DNA of 64,000 bases from Deltaproteobacteria bacterium. Lineage in GTDB: Bacteria > Myxococcota > UBA727 > VGSZ01. Each line of letters starts with the position of its first letter. Position 1 is the first letter of the stretch. The notes under the pieces are model-generated. The model saw only the letters and a list, made by a program, of their open reading frames with translations, was not told where the DNA came from and did not search any database. The position numbers were made by a program, and so were the translations under genes. Positions 55,118-64,000 of the stretch are shown piece after piece. The stretch is taken from positions 1 through 64,000 of the forward strand of contig JADZDP010000170.1 in the NCBI GenBank assembly GCA_020850995.1, written 5' to 3'.

Positions 55118-56397
55118 GCGTGCGCCTTTGGGAAGTTGTTCGCCAGGTGCCCCGGGTCGCGTCGGTAGAGCGCGTAGGCCTCGGCGAAGTTCTCGTCGGG
55201 CGCGGTGCCGCCATACCCCGACACTGCCTTCTCGCCCTTGGTGGCCTTCTGGAAGTCGGCGAGGATTTTGGTCTTGTCGGGCTTGGCTTCGAGCGCGCCG
55301 ACCGCGGCCTTCTTGCTCCGGTAGTCGACCATGGCCGCGGCGTGGTCCTTGGTGGCGCTCACCACGCCGTCTTGCGCCTGCGCCACGGCGGCGGCGCGAT
55401 CGGCCATGGGGTGCGCCGCGCCCATGCCAGCGAGCGCGGCGTCGCGCTTGGCCACCGCGGCGTCGAGGGCCTGCTCGGCCTTGTCCTTGGCGGCCGCCGT
55501 CTTCGCGCCCACCAGCGCGCGCTGCGCCGCGTAGACCGCCGCGGTCGCCGACGTGAACTTGCCGAGGGTCTTGGCGTCGTCGCCCTTGACCGTGGGCTTG
55601 GGGCGCGCGCTGTAGGCGGTGCGTGCGGACGCGTCCTCCCGCACCGCGTCTTTGAGCGCGCGGCTGGTCTCGCCCGTCTTGGTCGCGGCGCTGTTGAGCA
55701 CCTTGACCGCGTCGTCACGGGTGCGCTTCTCCACCGCGTGACCCGCCTCGTGGATGGCCACGTGCATCGACGCGCGCCGGTTGGCCGCGTCGGTGGGCGA
55801 GGGGAAGGCCGCGTCGTAGAAGGTGATGGAGGGCGGCGTGGTCTTCGCCGAGTACAGCCCCGCCACCTTGCCGTCGCCTTTGTGGTCGTGCGCCACGTCG
55901 TCGGGTGGCGTCCCTTCGCGGCGCAGGTCGAGGCCCTTGAGGGCGTCGTTCTCCTTGGCGCCCATCTTCGACCACGCCTCGTGTACGCGCGACAGGTCCT
56001 CGGCGCTCCACGAGCTTCTGTCTTTCACGGTGACACCGAAGTCGCGCTCCAGCGCCTTGACCCCCTGCTCGACGGTGGTGAAGCTCGAGGCCTTGGGGCG
56101 CGCGCCGGGCAGGGCGCCCACATCGGTGGCGCTGCTCTTGTCTTTGGCCTTGAAGGCGAAGCTCTGCAGATCGCGCTCGAGGTGTTGCGCGCGCGCGTCG
56201 GCGGCGAAGCGGCTGCGGCCGGCGCTGCGGCTCTCGGCGCTCGGCGCTGGCCCGGGCTCGCTTGGCTGCACCTCCGTGGCGGGGAGCTCGGGCATGGCCT
56301 CGGTCTTCACCATCTTCTGTGGCGTGGTGATCTCGTCGGCGTTGTCGCTGGTGACGGTGGGGAGACCCTGGGGATCGCGGGAGCGAATGCGCGTCAT
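55093..56397 (-). CDS. Putative zinc metallopeptidase with HEAGH motif
   Basis: 434 aa, no signal peptide. Residues 1-65 are disordered, with Pro/Glu/Ser. A charged helical region follows. The metal site is HEAGH (H216, E217, H220) within MHVAIHEAGHAVEKR. The frame then runs through an Ala/Lys-rich helical section (~235-385), and DENFAEAYALYRRD near 405 may supply the third ligand. This layout resembles effector-type or phage-tail-associated peptidases seen in Myxococcota. The absence of a leader implies cytosolic action or specialised delivery. The 25-base overlap with a lipoprotein gene hints at a functional pair. Confidence 0.68.
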   Translation of the reverse strand: MTRIRSRDPQGLPTVTSDNADEITTPQKMVKTEAMPELPATEVQPSEPGPAPSAESRSAGRSRFAADARAQHLERDLQSFAFKAKDKSSATDVGALPGARPKASSFTTVEQGVKALERDFGVTVKDRSSWSAEDLSRVHEAWSKMGAKENDALKGLDLRREGTPPDDVAHDHKGDGKVAGLYSAKTTPPSITFYDAAFPSPTDAANRRASMHVAIHEAGHAVEKRTRDDAVKVLNSAATKTGETSRALKDAVREDASARTAYSARPKPTVKGDDAKTLGKFTSATAAVYAAQRALVGAKTAAAKDKAEQALDAAVAKRDAALAGMGAAHPMADRAAAVAQAQDGVVSATKDHAAAMVDYRSKKAAVGALEAKPDKTKILADFQKATKGEKAVSGYGGTAPDENFAEAYALYRRDPGHLANNFPKAHAWFARNYP

Positions 56398-56550
56398 CGG
56401 CCGAGCGTAGCAGGACGGCGACGCGGGCCTGGCGTGCCCCGCGCACGTCGTGTCGCGGGCGCGCGAACAGGGTCCGGATGGCCCGCGTACCGCTCGAGCG
56501 CACTTTCCCGCCCAGCCGCGCAGCGTCATGCTGCGCGTGTGCCGCGAACC

Positions 56551-57888
56551 ATGCTGCTCCTGCTGTGCGCGCTCATCGCGTGCGCGCCCACCCTGGTGGA
56601 GGAGGCAGCGCTCGCGGGGCCCTACACCACTCGCGATGGCTTCGTCGTCGACGCGCACGGCGGCCGCGTGCTCTTGCGCGGCGTCAACCTGTCGCAGAGC
56701 GCCAAGCACGCGCCCTTCCATCCGGCAGAGCTCGACGGTGAGGGGCCCGCGCTCTTGGCCGCGCACGGGCCCCTGGCGATCCGCTACCTGACCTCGTGGG
56801 CGGCCATCGAGCCCGAGGAGGGCGCGCTCGATCAGGGCTACCTCGCCGGCCTCGCGGAGCGCGTGGCCGGCCTGGCCGCCGACGGGCACCTGGTGGTGCT
56901 CGACCTGCACCAGGATCTGTTCGGCGTGGGCTTTGCCGGCGCCAACGGCGCGCCGCGCTTCGCGTGCGACGAAGCGGCGTACGCGGCCTTCACGCCCGAG
57001 AGCCCGTGGTTTCGCAACTACTACGACCCCGCGGTGCAGGGCTGCTTCGACGCGCTGTTCGCGAACGAGGCGCGCTTGCGGCAGATGGCGCGCGCGCTGC
57101 GCGCCGCCGTCGACGCCGTGCAGGCCGTGGCGCCCCAGGCCTTGGTCGGCGTCGACCTCGTCAACGAGCCGCACCCGGGCAGCCGCGCGCCGTCCGACTT
57201 CGACGTGCTGTTGGCGCGCTACTACCAGATCGCGGCCGAGGAGCTCGACGGCACGGGGCTCGTGCTCTTGTTCGAGCCCAACGTGCTGCACAACCTCGGC
57301 GAGGCCACCACCTTTGGCGCGGCGCCCGCACCGTCGTCGGCGTACGCGCCGCACCTGTACCCCGCCGACGCCGAGCTCGGCCGCTACGGCGACGTGAGCG
57401 CGCTCGCCGGCATGCTGGCCGACGACGCGGCAGAGGCGGCGAGCTTGGGGGTGCCGCTCATCATCGGCGAGTACGGGCCCAAGCTCGACGACCCCGCGGC
57501 GGTGGCGTTCGTCGAGGACGCGCTGGCCATCCTCGACGAGAGCTTCAGCGGCGCGCTGAGCTGGGACTGGTCGGCGGCCAGCGACCGCGGCCTCTTGCGC
57601 GAGGGCGCCGAGGCGGTGCGGCAGGCCGAGCTGCGACCGCACGCGCGGCGCGTGGCCGGGCGCGTGCTGCGCCATCGCTTCGATCCGACGCGCGCGACCT
57701 TGGAGGTGGAGTGGCAGGGTGACGACGCCAGGGGCGCCACCGAGATCGTGGCCGCCGGCTGGGGCGCGCCCACCGTCGTCGAGCTGAGCGATGGTGAAGC
57801 GATGCAGGCCGGCGCGCTCTTGGTGGTGCGCGCCGTCGAGGGCGAGGGCCTCCATCGCGTACTCGTGTCGTTCGCGGCCTCGCCCTGA
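56551..57888 (+). CDS. GH5 glycoside hydrolase, endoglycoceramidase-like
   Basis: 445 aa with a short leader (MLLLLCALIACA, possible lipobox IAC). The GH5 TIM barrel shows RGVNLSQSAKHAPF, VVLDLHQDLFGVGF, the acid/base E206 in DLVNEPHPG and the nucleophile E307 in IIGEYGPK. The HQD and GANGAPRFA context is that of endoglycosylceramidases, which cut glycan from ceramide. The last ~90 residues are a beta-sandwich. An in-frame GTG (56539) is an alternative start. It precedes the encapsulin operon by 93 bases and probably does not belong to it. Confidence 0.85.
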   Translation: MLLLLCALIACAPTLVEEAALAGPYTTRDGFVVDAHGGRVLLRGVNLSQSAKHAPFHPAELDGEGPALLAAHGPLAIRYLTSWAAIEPEEGALDQGYLAGLAERVAGLAADGHLVVLDLHQDLFGVGFAGANGAPRFACDEAAYAAFTPESPWFRNYYDPAVQGCFDALFANEARLRQMARALRAAVDAVQAVAPQALVGVDLVNEPHPGSRAPSDFDVLLARYYQIAAEELDGTGLVLLFEPNVLHNLGEATTFGAAPAPSSAYAPHLYPADAELGRYGDVSALAGMLADDAAEAASLGVPLIIGEYGPKLDDPAAVAFVEDALAILDESFSGALSWDWSAASDRGLLREGAEAVRQAELRPHARRVAGRVLRHRFDPTRATLEVEWQGDDARGATEIVAAGWGAPTVVELSDGEAMQAGALLVVRAVEGEGLHRVLVSFAASP

Positions 57889-57889
57889 A

Positions 57890-57960
57890 CGCACCTCGTC
57901 CACCGAGTCGATTGGTGCGCCCAGGCGTTGCCATCGATACGCACCTGCCCATAAGGTGCG
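57890..57960 (+). promoter_or_regulatory. Encapsulin operon promoter with paired inverted repeats
   Basis: Four half-sites are present: CGCACC (57890-57895) with GGTGCG (57914-57919), and CGCACCT (57940-57946) with AGGTGCG (57954-57960). The second pair overlaps a plausible promoter, TTGCCA (57928-57933), 18-base spacer, TAAGGT (57952-57957). The layout is that of a repressor site. The XRE domain in the third gene of the operon is the natural candidate ligand. Confidence 0.6.
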
Positions 57961-57981
57961 CGCGCACTTCCCGGGGAGATC

Positions 57982-58887
57982 ATGGCCGACCAGCCCACGT
58001 TCATCGGCGAGCGCGCCGCGCGCCAACTGTCCAACACCACCAAGACGCCGCCGCAGTGGCGCGGCGCCAGCCCGCGCTGGCTCACGCAGATGCTGCCCTG
58101 GGTGCCGGTGGAGGCCGGCGTCTATCGCGTCAACCAAGCGCTCGACGACAAGTTCGAGCTGCGTTGCACGCCCGATCCGAACGCCGCGCTGCCCGTGGGC
58201 CTGTCCGACTACGAGGCGCAGCCGCGCGAGTACGTGCTCTCCTCGGTGACGACGACGGTGGCAGTGCACACGCGGGTGTCGGACCTGTTCCGCAGCCCCA
58301 TGGACCAGACCAAGGAGCAGCTCACGCTGGCGGTCGACAAGCTGAAAGAGAAGCAGGAGGACGAGCTCATCAACAACACGAGCTACGGCCTCATCAACAA
58401 CGTCGACCCTGAGATGCGCGTCAAGCCGCGCAAGGGCCCGCCCACGCCCGATGACCTGGACGAGCTCATCGCTACCGTGTGGAAGGAGCCCTCGTTCTTC
58501 TTGGCGCACCCGAAGGCCATCGCCGCCTTCGGGCGCGAGTGCACGCGGCGCGGGGTGCCGCCGCCCACGTCCACGATGTTCGGCGCGCCCTTCCTCACCT
58601 GGCGCGGCCTGCCCATCGTGCCCTGCGACAAGCTGCGCATCAAAGACAACAAGAGCAGCATCCTGTTGCTGCGCACCGGCGAGCGCAAACGTGGCGTGGT
58701 GGGCCTGTTCCAACCGGGCCTGCCTGGCGAGGTGAGCCCGAGCCTGACGGTGCGCATGATGGGCATCAACGCGCAGGGCGCCACGCAGTACCTGGTGTCG
58801 CTCTATTGCTCCACGGCGGTGCTGGTGCACGACGCCATCGGCGCGCTCGAGGGCGTCACGCTCAACCACTATCACGAGTACGCCTGA
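57982..58887 (+). CDS. Family 2A encapsulin shell protein
   Basis: 301 aa, the size of SrpI-type shells. It resembles Family 2A encapsulins (HK97-like capsid fold): N-terminal SNTTKTPPQWRGASPRWLTQMLPWVPVEAGVYRVN, a long spine helix around KEQLTLAVDKLKEKQEDELINN, PTPDDLDELIATVWKEPSFFLAHPKAIAAFGRE and the tail YCSTAVLVHDAIGALEGV. It self-assembles into a protein nanocompartment. A GGGGAG ribosome site precedes the start. It lies four bases before a cysteine desulfurase gene, the known cargo of this family. Confidence 0.92.
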   Translation: MADQPTFIGERAARQLSNTTKTPPQWRGASPRWLTQMLPWVPVEAGVYRVNQALDDKFELRCTPDPNAALPVGLSDYEAQPREYVLSSVTTTVAVHTRVSDLFRSPMDQTKEQLTLAVDKLKEKQEDELINNTSYGLINNVDPEMRVKPRKGPPTPDDLDELIATVWKEPSFFLAHPKAIAAFGRECTRRGVPPPTSTMFGAPFLTWRGLPIVPCDKLRIKDNKSSILLLRTGERKRGVVGLFQPGLPGEVSPSLTVRMMGINAQGATQYLVSLYCSTAVLVHDAIGALEGVTLNHYHEYA

Positions 58888-58891
58888 GGCC

Positions 58892-60541
<1,650 letters not shown>

Positions 60542-60552
60542 CGGCCCCACCC

Positions 60553-61473
60553 ATGAAGCTGCTCTCGCCCGTCGATCTGCAAGCGCTCCTCACCGAAGAC
60601 GTCGACATCGTCGACGTGCGCGAGCCCGCCGAGTGGCTCACGGGCCACCTGCCGGGCGCGCGCCTGGTCCCGCTCGCGCAGCTGCGCGCCGATCCGCGGG
60701 GCGCCTTGCCACGCGACAAGGTCGTGTTCGTGTGCGCGCGGGGCAAGCGCAGCGAGACCGCCGCGACCGTGGCGCTGCAGGTGGGGCGCGCGCAGGTGTA
60801 CAGCCTGTCTGGCGGCACCGACGCCTGGCGCGCCGCGGGCCTGCCCATGGTCATGCCCGACGCGCCGCGCGCAGCGCCCACGGAGAGCGAGGCCCCTGCC
60901 GAGCCCGAGCCCGAGCTCGACGCGCTGGTGGGCGCCAACCTCAACGCCGAGCGCACGGCGCGCGGCCTGTCACTCGACGAGCTGGCGCGCGAGGCGGGCG
61001 TCAGCCGCACGCTGCTCGGGCAGGTCGAGCTTGGCCGCACGGTGCCCTCCATCGGCGTCATCTGGAAGATCGCGCAAGCGCTGGGCGTGCCCTTCTCCAC
61101 GCTGCTCGCCAGCGCGGCGCCGCGCGTGGGCACCACCATCACGCAGCGCGCCACGGCGAAGAAGCTCACGTCGGCCGATGGTCGCTTCTCGTCGCGCGCG
61201 CTCTACCCGCTGGGCGACGCGCACGCCGCCGAGTTCTACGAGCTGTGGATGGCGCCGCACAGCCGCGAGGACGCCGACGCGCACCGCCCGGGCACGCGCG
61301 AGAACCTGATCGTGGTGGCGGGCAAGCTCGAGCTCACGGTGGGCAACGAGAGCTTCCACCTCGAGGCGGGTGACGCGGTGAACTTCTCCGCCGATCAGGC
61401 GCACAGCTACATCAACCGCGCCGCCGAGGAGTGCTGGATGTACCTCGTGATGAACTACGCGGGGCGGAAGTAG
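60553..61473 (+). CDS. Rhodanese-XRE-cupin fusion, putative sulfur-responsive regulator
   Basis: 306 aa. Residues ~1-100 are a rhodanese domain with active-site C61 in VCARGKRSE and DVREPAEW at the start. Residues ~125-185 are an XRE helix-turn-helix (LNAERTARGLSLDELAREAGVSRTLLGQVELGRTVPSIGVIWKIAQALGVP). Residues ~195-300 are a cupin (AEFYELWMAPHS, ENLIVVAGKLELTVGNESFHLEAGDAVNFSADQAH). XRE-cupin regulators are common; the N-terminal rhodanese is unusual. It could accept persulfide sulfur from the desulfurase and adjust DNA binding at the inverted repeats upstream. It is third gene of the encapsulin operon. Confidence 0.88.
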   Translation: MKLLSPVDLQALLTEDVDIVDVREPAEWLTGHLPGARLVPLAQLRADPRGALPRDKVVFVCARGKRSETAATVALQVGRAQVYSLSGGTDAWRAAGLPMVMPDAPRAAPTESEAPAEPEPELDALVGANLNAERTARGLSLDELAREAGVSRTLLGQVELGRTVPSIGVIWKIAQALGVPFSTLLASAAPRVGTTITQRATAKKLTSADGRFSSRALYPLGDAHAAEFYELWMAPHSREDADAHRPGTRENLIVVAGKLELTVGNESFHLEAGDAVNFSADQAHSYINRAAEECWMYLVMNYAGRK

Positions 61474-61480
61474 CAGGCGC

Positions 61481-61518
61481 GCCGAGCGCGCGCGCGACCA
61501 CGCGGGTTGTCGCTCGGC
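61481..61518. terminator. Bidirectional hairpin between convergent genes
   Basis: GCCGAGCG (61481-61488) pairs perfectly with CGCTCGGC (61511-61518). An inner CGCG/CGCG pair shortens the loop. It starts eight bases after the rhodanese-XRE-cupin stop and ends one base before the stop of the opposing barrel gene. There is no T-run, as usual at this GC content. Confidence 0.5.
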
Positions 61519-61519
61519 C

Positions 61520-62203
61520 TCAGAAGAACCAACGGAAACCGAGCGAGGCGCCGATGCCGAAGTCGAGGCCCGGGAACACCAGGAGCATGGGGTCGAGCTC
61601 GAGGTAGAGCTCGATGGGCGCGGCGGCGAAGCGCAGGTTGACGCCGAGCGGCACGCGGGCGCCGAAGCCGAACAACGCGTAGTTGCCCACGTAGTAGTAG
61701 CCGAAGCCGAAGCCGTAGGCGTTGGCGTTGAACAGCGTGATGAACAGACCAGGACCGACGTAGGCCGAGAGGTGCAGGTCGGCGTTGTTGATCAGGCTGG
61801 CGAGGGTGATCAGGTAGTCGCCGTGCAAGTGCAGCCCAAAGAAGTTGCCGCGGTAGCCGATGCCGGCGCCGATGCCGAGCACGATGTCGGCGTTGCCCTG
61901 CGCGCCGAACTTGAAGGTCAGGGCCGTGGGCGTGCCCACCTGCAGGCCCACGCCGACGCCGCTGAGCGCTCCACCCGAGGAGCCCGAGGAGCCCGAGGAG
62001 CTTGAGGAGCTCGAGGACTTGCCCTTGCCCGCGGCGCTGAGCTGCTCCGCCAGCTCGAGCAGCGTCGAGAGCTCGCGCGGCGCCTGGGTCTCGGCGGCGA
62101 GCAGCTGCGCGGCATCTTGCAGCAGGTCAGGGTCGAGCCGCAGGGCTTCGGCGCGGGCGGTCAGCGGCGACAACACCAGGGCGAGGAAGATGACGCTGCG
62201 CAT
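61520..62203 (-). CDS. Outer-membrane beta-barrel protein with Ser/Gly linker
   Basis: 227 aa. It has a signal peptide (MRSVIFLALVLSPLTARA), a helical segment (~25-55) and a run of Ser then Ser/Gly (~60-75). A small barrel follows of about eight strands with alternating aromatic residues (GLQVGTPTALTFKFGA, GIGAGIGYRGNFFGLHLHGDYLI, YGFGFGYYYVGNYALFGFGARVPLG) ending GASLGFRWFF, a terminal Phe as expected for Bam recognition. It may belong to the BAPKO_0422/OmpA-like barrel group. It is divergent from the glutamate dehydrogenase gene. Confidence 0.78.
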   Translation of the reverse strand: MRSVIFLALVLSPLTARAEALRLDPDLLQDAAQLLAAETQAPRELSTLLELAEQLSAAGKGKSSSSSSSSGSSGSSGGALSGVGVGLQVGTPTALTFKFGAQGNADIVLGIGAGIGYRGNFFGLHLHGDYLITLASLINNADLHLSAYVGPGLFITLFNANAYGFGFGYYYVGNYALFGFGARVPLGVNLRFAAAPIELYLELDPMLLVFPGLDFGIGASLGFRWFF

Positions 62204-62296
62204 GGCGTCGTGATCTAGCCCAAGCGCTGCCTCCCACAAAGCCCCTTGTGGTACACGCATTGCCGTCTATTGAGGCACGATCGCAGGAGCACTTCG

Positions 62297-63625
<1,329 letters not shown>

Positions 63626-63631
63626 CGCCCG

Positions 63632-64000
63632 CTACTCGATGGCCCAGAGCAGATCGTCGCTGCGCGCGTAGGACTCGGCGGGCAGCGAGCCGTCGAGCTG
63701 CGTGGTGGCGGCGCCCGAGACCGCGATGCGGAACGCGCCGCCGGAGCGGCCGTCGAAGTTGATGGCGAAGGCCTGGTACAGGCCCGGCTCGACGCCGTCG
63801 TTGAAGAAGATGTTCTCCACGTGGGTGCCGGGGCCGCAGTCGATGATGCACTGATCGACGTCGAGCAGGCCGCCCGCCGCCGCGGTGTTGCCGAAGTAGA
63901 TCTCCTCGAGGCTCGGTGTGATGACGTGCAGGTCGTAGTCGGCGTCGGCCTCGAAGGTGAGCGTCACCTGCAAGACGCCGACGCCGACGCAGGTGCCGGC
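63632..64000 (-). CDS. C-terminal part of an exported-type protein, cut by the window edge
   Basis: At least 123 codons are read on the minus strand, ending at 63632; the gene continues to the right. The visible part is beta-rich with VTLTFEADADYDLHVITPSLEEIYFGN, CIIDCGPGTHVENIFFNDGVEPGLY and closing strands, like the PPC/YfaP-type beta-sandwich domains in secreted proteins. The internal TTG near 63973 is not a convincing start. It is convergent with gdhA, six bases apart. Confidence 0.65.
   Translation of the reverse strand, partial: AGTCVGVGVLQVTLTFEADADYDLHVITPSLEEIYFGNTAAAGGLLDVDQCIIDCGPGTHVENIFFNDGVEPGLYQAFAINFDGRSGGAFRIAVSGAATTQLDGSLPAESYARSDDLLWAIE

Overview
The window is very GC-rich, densely packed bacterial chromosome, with about 56 protein genes, many ATGA/GTGA start-stop overlaps and convergent gene pairs only 6-20 bases apart. 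Several traits point to a Myxococcota or related deltaproteobacterial lineage. These are the many exported lipoproteins with Cys-rich or (Gly-Glu)n linkers, DUF4215-type cysteine-rich repeats, DUF6600, choice-of-anchor-type beta-helix proteins, an LpoB/YcfL/COG3014 lipoprotein trio and two ECF sigma cassettes. The phylum is inferred from gene content only. I see no rRNA, tRNA, CRISPR array, IS element or prophage.

Layout. 1-9.5 kb: surface lipoproteins, a hybrid histidine kinase, a lysophospholipid acyltransferase-like protein, a diheme cytochrome c, and an ECF sigma factor with a small membrane partner. 9.5-12.7 kb: a DcrB/Eag-like protein overlapping a 487-aa exported or effector-like protein, then a patatin phospholipase. 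12.7-22.4 kb: a beta-helix protein, an LAS/MepA-type peptidase, three amidohydrolase-type proteins (one missing its HxH motif) and the lpoB-ycfL-COG3014 operon. 22.5-34.2 kb: a lid-less Hsp70, a DUF6600 protein, dnaJ, an operon of transglutaminase, TonB-like protein, isolated phosphohexomutase-like domain and alpha/beta hydrolase, and glpK. 36.7-42.6 kb: a nuoJKLMN cassette without nuoA-I. 42.6-47.6 kb: an OmpA-like protein, the rpsP-khpA-rimM-trmD-SPOUT operon and a diacylglycerol-kinase-like lipid kinase. 47.6-56.4 kb: cysteine-rich exported proteins, a second ECF cassette with a Spy-like protein, an Omp85-like protein, a long-chain acyl-CoA synthetase and an HEAGH metallopeptidase overlapping a lipoprotein. 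56.5-64 kb: a GH5 endoglycoceramidase-like enzyme, a Family 2A encapsulin operon (shell, cysteine desulfurase with long N-terminal extension, rhodanese-XRE-cupin fusion), an outer-membrane barrel and glutamate dehydrogenase.

Two systems stand out. The first is the encapsulin operon at 57982-61473. Its shell gene and cysteine desulfurase fit the known sulfur-handling nanocompartments, and it is preceded by paired CGCACC/GGTGCG inverted repeats overlapping a plausible promoter. The third gene joins a sulfurtransferase, an XRE DNA-binding domain and a cupin, so it could be a built-in sulfur-sensing regulator. The second is the nuoJKLMN cassette. Alignment by eye indicates that most charged residues needed for proton translocation in complex I are replaced (both NuoK glutamates, the TM5 glutamates of L, M and N, and the TM7 lysines changed to Arg or Ile). 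The cassette may therefore be a repurposed or degenerate membrane arm.
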